64,000 nucleotides of DNA from Solimonas soli DSM 21787 (GTDB lineage Bacteria; Pseudomonadota; Gammaproteobacteria; Nevskiales; Nevskiaceae), in the NCBI RefSeq assembly GCF_000474945.1, contig NZ_AXDW01000007.1:124001-188000 (forward strand), written 5' to 3'. Both the position numbers and the translations under genes were made by a program. This document shows, piece after piece, positions 18,189 to 24,401 of the stretch. Under the pieces are notes generated by a model. The model was given only the letters and a program-made list of their open reading frames with translations. It searched no databases and had not been told where the DNA came from. Numbering within the stretch: position 1 is the first letter of the stretch; each line of letters opens with the position of its first letter.

Positions 18189-18193
18189 GGTCA
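18181..18193. repeat. 13-bp direct repeat, copy 1
   Basis: CGGCTCATGGTCA, identical to the copy at 18345-18357. On the minus strand each copy holds a stop codon, two bases and the start codon of the next frame. Confidence 0.85.
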
Positions 18194-18352
18194 GAACCAA
18201 TCCCGGCGATGATGCTTGCGCTCGCGTTCCGGCGCGCGGCCAGAACGAACGTCGGCTGTATCTTGGGCGCGCCGGCGCTGGCGCAACGTCCGTTTGAAGT
18301 GCGAAGGGACGCGCGAGCTTTTCGGCTGGCAATCGGACGATGACCGGCTCAT
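18191..18352 (-). CDS. Small basic ORF downstream of higA (53 aa), uncertain
   Basis: An Arg/Lys/Ser-rich 53-residue frame beginning MSRSSSDCQPKSSRVPSHFK. Its ATG lies two bases after the higA stop (TGACCATGAGCCG), and its own stop is followed by the same 13 bases leading to the next ATG. The spacing suggests translational coupling in one transcript. No family was recognised, and the repeat flanks may instead mean that this segment is a duplication scar rather than a gene. Confidence 0.35.
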   Translation of the reverse strand: MSRSSSDCQPKSSRVPSHFKRTLRQRRRAQDTADVRSGRAPERERKHHRRDWF

Positions 18353-18357
18353 GGTCA
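18345..18357. repeat. 13-bp direct repeat, copy 2
   Basis: CGGCTCATGGTCA, 164 bases from the identical copy at 18181-18193. It overlaps the end of higA. Confidence 0.85.
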
Positions 18358-18654
18358 GGCCATCGCCCGCCACGGCTGAATGCGCGCCAGTGATCCCGCA
18401 AGCGCGTCCTTCGCGGTCTCAAGGTCAAAGCGGGCCTGCCCGCGCAGCCAGTATCCTTCACTCAGACCAAAGAACTTGCACAAGCGCAGGTCGGTGTCGG
18501 CCGTGATCGCGCGGCGACCGGCGATGATGTCGCCGATCCGGGTCGGCGGCACGCCGATCTCCTTGGCAAGACGGTACTTCGTGATCCCCATTGGGCCTAG
18601 AAATTCCTCGGCCAGAATCTCGCCGGGGTGAATCGGGTTCAGCTTCTTCGCCAT
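18355..18654 (-). CDS. higA: HigA-family antitoxin
   Basis: A complete 99-residue HTH antitoxin of the VapI/HigA type. It begins MAKKLNPIHPGEILAEEFLG, followed by the helix-turn-helix YRLAKEIGVPPTRIGDIIAG and RRAITADTDLRLCKFFGLSE, with the usual end at ARFDLETAK. HigA neutralises the HigB mRNA interferase and represses its own operon. Here only the last codons of higB remain upstream (18667-18740), so the antitoxin is an orphan that could persist as a repressor or as protection against related toxins. Confidence 0.9.
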   Translation of the reverse strand: MAKKLNPIHPGEILAEEFLGPMGITKYRLAKEIGVPPTRIGDIIAGRRAITADTDLRLCKFFGLSEGYWLRGQARFDLETAKDALAGSLARIQPWRAMA

Positions 18655-18666
18655 GTTCGCGCTCCG

Positions 18667-18740
18667 TCAGTGGTAGTCCACGATTTCAACGTCTTTCGGC
18701 CCTTGCGGCGTCCAGACAAAGCACACAAGGCGCGGGTTCC
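18667..18740 (-). pseudogene. higB: HigB-type toxin, 3' remnant
   Basis: The last 24 codons read NPRLVCFVWTPQGPKDVEIV then DYH and a stop, 12 bases before the higA start. This is the C-terminus of RelE/HigB-like toxins, which end in (V/I)DYH. Upstream, in the same frame, stands the stop codon of brnA (18745-18747), so the first two thirds of higB have been lost in a join to the BrnA module. No toxin activity is expected. Confidence 0.8.
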
Positions 18741-18744
18741 ATCC

Positions 18745-18999
18745 CTACGCTGCCGCTTGTTTCAATTCCTGCCGCAGCACCTCGCGCAGCTTGCGCACGG
18801 TCAGCGGGGCATCGTCCTTGCCCATCGCCGCACGCAAGGCGTCGTTGATCATCGTCTGATAGCCTGTGCCTGCGGCTTCCGCGCGCTCACGGAACGTATC
18901 GAGCACGTCGTTGTCCAGCATGATGGTGATGCGCGTCTTGCCAGGCGACGGGATGACCGCACCGCGCTTGCCTTTGCTGAAGTCGTATTCCTTACGCAT
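18745..18999 (-). CDS. brnA: BrnA-family antitoxin
   Basis: An 84-residue ribbon-helix-helix antitoxin. The start MRKEYDFSKGKRGAVIP is the BrnA signature, followed by the strand ITIMLDNDVLDTFRERAEA and GYQTMINDALRAAMG. BrnA dimers bind BrnT and repress the brnTA promoter. The gene overlaps the end of brnT by eight bases, the standard order. Because brnT is frameshifted, this antitoxin may have no intact partner here. Confidence 0.88.
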   Translation of the reverse strand: MRKEYDFSKGKRGAVIPSPGKTRITIMLDNDVLDTFRERAEAAGTGYQTMINDALRAAMGKDDAPLTVRKLREVLRQELKQAAA

Positions 19000-19257
19000 G
19001 GTATTGCTCTGCCTCGCCAGGGCTGGCCTTGCGAGCGGAAATGACGCGCGTCCGCTCTCCGCGCTGGGTGTATACGACGACGAGGACGCGACCCAGCGTG
19101 TCCATGTCCAAGGTCACAAGCCTCTGCTCGCCGCGTGCGTCGGGGTCTTCCACCGGATCGCCATTGGATCGCGCAGCGCTTGTTCCGCATCGGCGAAGCT
19201 CACGCCGTGCTTCTTCAGGTTCGCAGCAGCCTTGACGGGGTCGAACTCGATACCCAT
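18992..19257 (-). pseudogene. brnT: BrnT-family toxin, frameshifted
   Basis: From the ATG at 19257 the frame reads MGIEFDPVKAAANLKKHGVS then FADAEQALRDP, the normal BrnT start. The rest, EDPDARGEQRLVTLDMDTLG then RVLVVVYTQRGERTRVISAR and KASPGEAEQ, lies in a different frame. The two join near 19150-19165 and need one extra base to be continuous. Used as it stands, the first frame stops about 55 codons in. BrnT is a RelE-like ribonuclease toxin. A sequencing error is the main alternative to true inactivation. Confidence 0.82.
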
Positions 19258-19269
19258 GCAACAATTATA

Positions 19270-19282
19270 CATATATTATATG
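19270..19282. promoter_or_regulatory. AT-rich palindrome and -10 boxes upstream of brnT
   Basis: CATATA-T-TATATG is a perfect 13-bp palindrome in otherwise GC-rich DNA, 13 bases before the brnT start codon. On the minus strand TATAAT occurs at 19280-19275 and again at 19269-19264. This is the expected place for BrnA to bind and block its own promoter. No good -35 box is visible. Confidence 0.6.
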
Positions 19283-19380
19283 CACACGTAAGCGCCGCCC
19301 GGCCGCGACGGTGCCTTGTCAGGGCCGGGCGGCGATGGTGCGGTCAATGCCGTTCAGCACGGCCAAATCGACGATGAGCG

Positions 19381-20736
19381 TTACATCGCCCTCGTTGCGC
19401 CGTCGAAGTCGTCGAAGATCACGCCGCCGCTGCCGTGCATCGCACTGTAGATTTTGTCGTAACCCTCCCACGCAGCAGCGTCCAAGAGGGCCGCCAGCGT
19501 GCCGTAGGTCTTGCACTGCAATTTCTTGTCCAGAGCGCCGGCGATGGTGCGGGCGTAGCTCGTGGCGCGGCGCAGTTCGTTGACGAGCGACATAGCATCG
19601 GAGCCGGGGCTGACCATGCCGGCGTGCGGCGGCGTCCCTTCCTTGCGCTCGGCCATCGCCCAGCCGAGTTCCTGCATGTCCATCGCGAACACTTCCAGGC
19701 GCTCGTGCAGCCCGCGCCGCTCGCCGAAATTCTGAGCTTGCCCACCGACCGCTTGCCACAGTGCATTGAAGGACGCGCGGGCGCGCGTCAACTCGCCGGG
19801 GAACACGTACTGGCGGCGGCCGGTCAGCGGATACAGCTCACGCAGGATCGCCACCGCTTGCGCCGACAACGGGACGATGTGCGGCTCGGCGGTGCCCGAC
19901 TCTTTCAGCGCGCGGCGAATCTTGCGATTGGCCGGTGGCACTCGGTACTCGGGCGAATCGCCGTCCAAGTCGTGAAGATGGGCCCACTCCATTCTGCGCA
20001 GTTCGTTCGGCCTGCAGAAGAGGTACGGCGCCAAGCGCATGGCACTGCCAACGACGAACGTGCCCTTGAAACCGTCCATCGCACGTAGCAGCGCCCCGAT
20101 CTCATCCGGCTTCACGACGGACGGAAAGCCCTTCTCATGCGGAGCCGGAAGGACGGCGGACAACGCATGTGCGGGATCGAGCTTCGCGCGATTGGTGGCA
20201 ATCGCATACCGCGACACTCGGCTCAACTGCTCGCGGAGGCGGTGCGCCTGCTCCAGATGGCCCGCGTTGAACACGCGCCGGATGCATGGCAGGTAGTCGT
20301 CGACACCGATTTCCATCATCGGACGGTCGCCGATCCACGGGAACGCATGCTTTTCGAGGCGCAGCGCCTCTTTGTCGTAGTGCGAGGTCGCCCACTCGTG
20401 CTGCTTGACCGACAGCCATTCTCGGGCGACGGCCTCGAAGGTGTTGGTGGTGCGCTCCACCGCGGCGGTTTTGGTGGCTTTCCGTTCGGCGGCAGGATCA
20501 ATACCGACGGCGACCAGCTTGCGGGCCTCATCGCAGCGCTCGCGTGCCAGGGCCAGCGATGTATCGGGATAGGGGCGCCCGAGCGACAATGTGTTACGTC
20601 GGCCACCGACGGTGTAATCGAGGCGCCAGTACTTCGAGCCGTTCGGGTTAACGAGGAGATAGAGGCCGCGCCCGTCTGTCAGCCGATAAGGCTTGCCCTT
20701 GGGCTGGGCGCGCTTGATCGCGGTGTCGGTCAGCAA
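19381..20736 (-). CDS. Tyrosine integrase (P4-like) with atypical C-terminus, probably inactive
   Basis: 451 residues. Residues 1-90 are the DUF4102 arm-binding domain (KPYRLTDGRGLYLLVNPNGS), 100-200 the core-binding domain, and from about 210 the catalytic domain with the first catalytic Arg in CRPNELRRMEW (R242) and PHIVPLSAQAVAILREL. After about residue 330 the expected HGFR box, second His and catalytic Tyr of P4-type integrases are absent. Instead there are about 120 residues unlike any integrase I know (for example LEVFAMDMQELGWAMAERKE). The gene looks like a chimera formed by deletion or recombination and would not be expected to recombine DNA. Its position beside tRNA-Val fits an island integrase. 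Confidence 0.8.
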   Translation of the reverse strand: MLTDTAIKRAQPKGKPYRLTDGRGLYLLVNPNGSKYWRLDYTVGGRRNTLSLGRPYPDTSLALARERCDEARKLVAVGIDPAAERKATKTAAVERTTNTFEAVAREWLSVKQHEWATSHYDKEALRLEKHAFPWIGDRPMMEIGVDDYLPCIRRVFNAGHLEQAHRLREQLSRVSRYAIATNRAKLDPAHALSAVLPAPHEKGFPSVVKPDEIGALLRAMDGFKGTFVVGSAMRLAPYLFCRPNELRRMEWAHLHDLDGDSPEYRVPPANRKIRRALKESGTAEPHIVPLSAQAVAILRELYPLTGRRQYVFPGELTRARASFNALWQAVGGQAQNFGERRGLHERLEVFAMDMQELGWAMAERKEGTPPHAGMVSPGSDAMSLVNELRRATSYARTIAGALDKKLQCKTYGTLAALLDAAAWEGYDKIYSAMHGSGGVIFDDFDGATRAM

Positions 20737-20850
20737 TGCAGTAACTCCATGGCGGAATGCAGGCCGACACTCAAGTTACTGCGCAAGTTACTGCGGTCAA
20801 GCAATGGCTGCCGATGGACGCAGGTGGACAGCTAAAAACGCAAATCCAAC

Positions 20851-20873
20851 AAAAACCGCGCATTAGCGCGGTT
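20851..20873 (-). terminator. Intrinsic terminator downstream of tRNA-Val
   Basis: Arms AACCGCGC (20854-20861) and GCGCGGTT (20866-20873) with loop ATTA. On the minus strand the hairpin runs into TTTTTG. It lies 36 bases beyond the tRNA 3' end. Confidence 0.85.
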
Positions 20874-20908
20874 ATCTGTACGGCTTTGGCCCTGTATGGA
20901 CCTAGAAA

Positions 20909-20983
20909 TGGTGGACGGTGAGGGTTTCGAACCCCCGACCCCCGCCGTGTGAAGGCGATGCTCTACCGCTGAGCTAACCGTCC
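20909..20983 (-). tRNA. tRNA-Val (anticodon CAC)
   Basis: A 75-nt cloverleaf with encoded CCA. Acceptor GGACGGT pairs with ACCGTCC, the D arm is GCTC/GAGC, anticodon stem TCGCC/GGCGG encloses loop TTCACAC with anticodon CAC, and the T arm GGGGG/CCCTC encloses TTCGAAA. It reads GUG valine codons, which are common in this GC-rich genome. Its 3' end faces the degraded island and is the likely attachment site. Confidence 0.95.
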
Positions 20984-21163
20984 GAGGGGGCGGCATGATA
21001 GTGGGCGGCCCCGGCAGCGTCAAACCCGAACGGCGGCCGGCGCACGCGCCGTTGTTGAGTCCGCGGGCCTGCGCGGCTAGGCTGCGCGTCCTCGCGGCCC
21101 GCGTCGGGCCGACGCTTCTCCGAGCGGCCGTTTCGACCGGCGGCTGCCGACACAGGACTGTCC

Positions 21164-21826
21164 ATGAGCACCGTGCGCCCGCTGATGCTGGCCATCCAGA
21201 ACCGCGATCTCGAAGCCGCCAAGGCCGCGCTCGAGCGCGACGCCACGCAGGCAACCGATCCGCTGCCCGGCGGCCTCTCGCCGCTGATGTTCGCGCTGTA
21301 CAACGGCGCGCGCGACATCGCCGCCCTGCTCGCTGAATTCCGTGCGCTCGATCTGCACGAGGCCGCCGCCTACGACGACGCGCGCCGCGTCGCCGAACGG
21401 GCGCTCGCCGCGCCGGAGCAGCTCGTCGCGCACAGCGTCGACGGCTGGACGCCGCTGCACCTCGCCGCCTTCATGGGCGCCAAGAACGCCACGCTGACGC
21501 TGATCGGCCTCGGCGCGCCGCTCGACGCGCCCTCGACCAACCCGATGCAGAACACGCCGATGCACGCGGCGATCGCCGGCGCCGCCGGCGAGAGCCTCGC
21601 GCCGCTCTTGATCGCGCTCGGCGCCGACGTGCATCACGTCGGCGGCAGCAACGTCAATGCCCTGCACCTCGCCGCTTCGCGCGGCTTCGACGGTCTCGTC
21701 AAGCTGCTCCTCGCGCGCGGCATCGATCGCGCCGCGCGCACGGAAGACGGCAAGACCGCCGCCGAGATCGCCCGCGAGCGCGGCCATCTCGGCACGGCGG
21801 CGCTGATCGAGCTGGCGGCGAACTGA
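21164..21826 (+). CDS. Ankyrin repeat protein
   Basis: 220 residues forming about five ankyrin repeats, no signal peptide. Clear units are GWTPLHLAAFMGAKNATLTL, NTPMHAAIAGAAGESLAPLL and NALHLAASRGFDGLVKLLLA, with degenerate repeats at the N-terminus (LSPLMFALYNGARDIAALL). Ankyrin proteins mediate protein contacts; no partner is evident. It ends eight bases before tadA and may share its transcript. Confidence 0.88.
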   Translation: MSTVRPLMLAIQNRDLEAAKAALERDATQATDPLPGGLSPLMFALYNGARDIAALLAEFRALDLHEAAAYDDARRVAERALAAPEQLVAHSVDGWTPLHLAAFMGAKNATLTLIGLGAPLDAPSTNPMQNTPMHAAIAGAAGESLAPLLIALGADVHHVGGSNVNALHLAASRGFDGLVKLLLARGIDRAARTEDGKTAAEIARERGHLGTAALIELAAN

Positions 21827-21834
21827 GCGCGACG

Positions 21835-22365
21835 ATGCACGACGTGGCGCCCGCACCGGCATACCCGCACGCCGCGCACGACGAAATTTTCATGCGCCAC
21901 GCGCTGCTGCTGGCGCGACGCGCGCAGCTCGCCGGCGAGGTGCCGGTCGGCGCGCTCGTCGTCCGCGAAGGACGCATCGTCGGCGAGGGCTGGAACCGGC
22001 CGATCGCCGGTCACGATCCCAGTGCGCACGCGGAGATGCTGGCGCTGCGCGCCGCCGCGCAAAAGCTCGGCAACTATCGCCTGACCGGCAGCACGCTGTA
22101 CGTGACGCTGGAGCCCTGCGTGATGTGCGCCGGCGCGATCGTGCACGCGCGCGTGCAGCGCCTGGTGTTCGGCGCCTGGGACCCGAAGGCCGGCGCGGTG
22201 TCGTCGGTCTACGACGTGATCGCCACGCCGAAGCTCAATCATCGCGTCGACTGGCACGGCGGCGTGCTCGAAGCCTCGTGCGCGGAGCTGCTGCGCGGTT
22301 TCTTCCGCGAGCGCCGCGCCGCGCAGAGCCGGCGGTCCGCCAAGGCCGACGTCCGCCAGGACTGA
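21835..22365 (+). CDS. tadA: tRNA-specific adenosine deaminase
   Basis: A 176-residue zinc deaminase that converts A34 to inosine in tRNA-Arg(ACG), an essential step for reading CGN codons. The catalytic HAE lies in SAHAEMLALRAA and the zinc Cys pair in LEPCVMCAGAI, followed by RVQRLVFGAWDPKAGA, all typical of TadA. Length is close to E. coli TadA (167), with a short N-terminal extension and a basic tail. The start at 21835 lies in the gap after the ankyrin gene. Confidence 0.95.
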   Translation: MHDVAPAPAYPHAAHDEIFMRHALLLARRAQLAGEVPVGALVVREGRIVGEGWNRPIAGHDPSAHAEMLALRAAAQKLGNYRLTGSTLYVTLEPCVMCAGAIVHARVQRLVFGAWDPKAGAVSSVYDVIATPKLNHRVDWHGGVLEASCAELLRGFFRERRAAQSRRSAKADVRQD

Positions 22366-22427
22366 GGCGGGCGGCGCCCGCGCGGCGCCTGCGGCACAAT
22401 CCGCGCGTCACGTTCCGGAGAAATGCC

Positions 22428-23018
22428 ATGGGCGATCGCATCCTCGTTTTCTACGGCTCCTATCGCCGCGACCGCATGGGCATCCGCCTCGCCGATTTCC
22501 TGGTGAAGAACCTGCGGACGCGCGGCGCCGACGTGGAATTCATCGACGCCAAGGCCGTCGACCTGCCGATGCTCGACCGCATGTACAAGGAGTACGCGCC
22601 GGGCACCGCGCCGGCGGCGATGGAGCAGCTCGCCGGCAAGATCAAGGCCGCCGACGCCTTCGTGTTCGTCACCGGCGAATACAACTGGGGCATCCAGCCC
22701 GGGCTCAAGAACCTCACCGATCACTATCTCGAGGAGTGGTACTGGCGGCCAGCGGCGATCGCGAGCTACTCGGCCGGCCGCTTCTCCGGCGTGCGCTCGG
22801 GCACGGCCTGGCATCACACGCTGTCGGAAATGGGCATGGTGGTGATTTCCAGCACGCTCGCGGTCGGGCCGATCGCCAAGACGCTCGACGCCGACGGCGA
22901 ACCCACGGGCGAGGCCGGCGCCGCGCTCGCCAAGGCCTTCCCGCGCTTCGCTGACGATCTGGCCTGGTGGACGGAAGCGGCGCGCGAGCAGCGCCGGCGC
23001 CGCGCGCCGCCGTACTGA
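22428..23018 (+). CDS. NADPH-dependent FMN reductase family protein
   Basis: A 196-residue flavodoxin-like reductase. The N-terminus ILVFYGSYRRDRMGIRLADF carries the phosphate-binding loop, and VFVTGEYNWGIQPGLKNLTD is the flavin-ring loop of the NADPH-FMN/ChrR group (usually P-EYN-G-P--LKN-ID). Activity on quinones, chromate or azo dyes is possible for the family. TCCGGAG stands ahead of the ATG at 22428. The tail (REQRRRRAPPY) is basic. Confidence 0.88.
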   Translation: MGDRILVFYGSYRRDRMGIRLADFLVKNLRTRGADVEFIDAKAVDLPMLDRMYKEYAPGTAPAAMEQLAGKIKAADAFVFVTGEYNWGIQPGLKNLTDHYLEEWYWRPAAIASYSAGRFSGVRSGTAWHHTLSEMGMVVISSTLAVGPIAKTLDADGEPTGEAGAALAKAFPRFADDLAWWTEAAREQRRRRAPPY

Positions 23019-23126
23019 CCGCGCGCCGCACCGCTCTTGAAAACGCCGCGGCCGTCCACCACAGAGCGGAATCCACCCGGCGACTGATTCCGGCCACATC
23101 CGGCCGCGCCTGCAAGGAAGCCTTCG

Positions 23127-24263
23127 ATGCCCTCGCGCGTCGTCGTCACCATCGTCTTCGCCCTGCTCGCCGCGCTGCACGCGTACATCGGCGTACAGCT
23201 GCTGCCGGACCTGCCGATCGGCACCGCCGGCCGGCTGCTCGGCGCGCTGCTGCTCGCGGCGTCGTTCGCGCTGATTCCGCTGAGCCTGCTGTCGTCGCGC
23301 CTGCAAGGGCGCATCGGCGACGGCCTGATCTGGGCCGGCCTGCTCGCCATGGGCCTGTTCTCCTCGCTGCTGGTGCTGACCGCGCTGCGCGACCTCGCGC
23401 GCATCGCGCTGAGCTTCTTCGATCTCATGGGCCCGCGCGTCGACGAGCCTTCGGCGATCGCCGTGGTCGTGCTGGCGCTGCTCGCCTCGCTGGTCGGCTT
23501 TCTCAACGCGCGGCGCCGTGCGCGCATCGTCGACGTCGAGGTGCCGATCGCCGGCCTGCCGGCGGCGCTGCACGGCTTCACCATCGCGCAGATCAGCGAC
23601 ATCCACGTCAGCACCACGGTGCGGCGCCCGTATCTCGACGCGATCGTCGACGCCGTCAACGCGCTGCAGGCCGACCTCGTCGCCATCACCGGCGATCTGG
23701 TCGACGGCAGCGTCGCGCGTCTCGCCGCGCACACCGAACCGCTGGCGCGGCTCACGGCGCGGCACGGCGCCTACTTCGTCACCGGCAACCACGAGTACTA
23801 CTCCGGCGCCGAGGCCTGGACGCGCGAGCTCGCGCGTCTCGGCGTGCGCGTGCTGGCCAACGAGCACGTGGTGCTCGAACACGAGGGCGCGCCGCTGGTC
23901 GTCGCCGGCGTCAACGACTACAGCGCGCATCATTTCGATCCGGCGCAGCGCAGCGATCCGGCGCGGGCCCTGCACGGCGCGCCCGCCGACGCCGGCGCGA
24001 AGATCCTGCTCGCCCATCAGCCGCGCAGCGCGCCGGCCGCGGCGGCGGCCGGTTTCGACCTGCAGCTGTCCGGCCACACGCATGGCGGACAGTTCTGGCC
24101 TTGGAATCACTTCGTGCGCCTGCAGCAGCCGTTCACCGCCGGCCTGCATCGCCTGCAGCGGCTGTGGGTCTACACGAGCCGCGGCACCGGCTACTGGGGC
24201 CCGCCGAAGCGCCTCGGCGCGCCTTCGGAAATCACGCGCCTGCGCCTGGTGCCCCTGCAGTGA
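23127..24263 (+). CDS. Membrane metallophosphoesterase (YkuE/YaeI-like)
   Basis: 378 residues: four predicted membrane helices in the first 130 residues, then a calcineurin-like phosphoesterase domain. The metal motifs are complete: QISDIHVS (DxH), ITGDLVDG (GD), TGNHEYY (GNHE), AHQP and SGHTHGGQFWP (GHTH). Relatives such as YaeI and YkuE act on lipid-linked phosphates, for example UDP-diacylglucosamine or lipid A precursors, but the substrate here is open. It starts 108 bases after the FMN reductase gene. Confidence 0.9.
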   Translation: MPSRVVVTIVFALLAALHAYIGVQLLPDLPIGTAGRLLGALLLAASFALIPLSLLSSRLQGRIGDGLIWAGLLAMGLFSSLLVLTALRDLARIALSFFDLMGPRVDEPSAIAVVVLALLASLVGFLNARRRARIVDVEVPIAGLPAALHGFTIAQISDIHVSTTVRRPYLDAIVDAVNALQADLVAITGDLVDGSVARLAAHTEPLARLTARHGAYFVTGNHEYYSGAEAWTRELARLGVRVLANEHVVLEHEGAPLVVAGVNDYSAHHFDPAQRSDPARALHGAPADAGAKILLAHQPRSAPAAAAAGFDLQLSGHTHGGQFWPWNHFVRLQQPFTAGLHRLQRLWVYTSRGTGYWGPPKRLGAPSEITRLRLVPLQ

Positions 24264-24297
24264 GTCGATAGGGCCAATTTTCCCAGTGCAGCGAGCG

Positions 24298-24323
24298 CCG
24301 CACGTCACGAAACTGACGTGCGG
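24298..24323. terminator. Hairpin, possible terminator
   Basis: Perfect 10-bp arms CCGCACGTCA (24298-24307) and TGACGTGCGG (24314-24323), loop CGAAAC, 34 bases after the phosphoesterase stop codon. No T-run follows, so termination would be weak or factor-assisted. The TGACGT/ACGTCA core could also be an operator. Confidence 0.45.
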
Positions 24324-24401
24324 GGAAATTAGTTTCGGCGATCGTGCCGCGTGGCCATCGCTGGCGGCCGCTCCACTCGTGCCGATGGGAATCCCGTGCT
24401 C

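Larger units (their letters stand above)
17251..20908. mobile_element. Degenerate integrative element next to tRNA-Val
   Basis: A block bounded on the right by the 3' end of tRNA-Val(CAC) and on the left by a cut-off AlpA-like gene that runs into a thioesterase remnant. Its contents, all on the minus strand, are a tyrosine integrase beside the tRNA, BrnT/BrnA and HigB/HigA toxin-antitoxin modules, small ORFs, a multiply frameshifted gene and the AlpA-like regulator. This is the usual arrangement of a tRNA-targeted island, with the integrase nearest the tRNA. I could not find a direct repeat of the tRNA 3' end at the left edge, so that boundary is approximate. Base composition is less GC-rich in places (for example 19261-19290). 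Almost every component is damaged, so the element is probably immobile. Confidence 0.75.

Noticed and set aside
20737-20850. A second tRNA or an attL copy of tRNA-Val beside the integrase
   Set aside because: No further cloverleaf and no repeat of the tRNA 3' end were found in this gap or near 17250 by eye.
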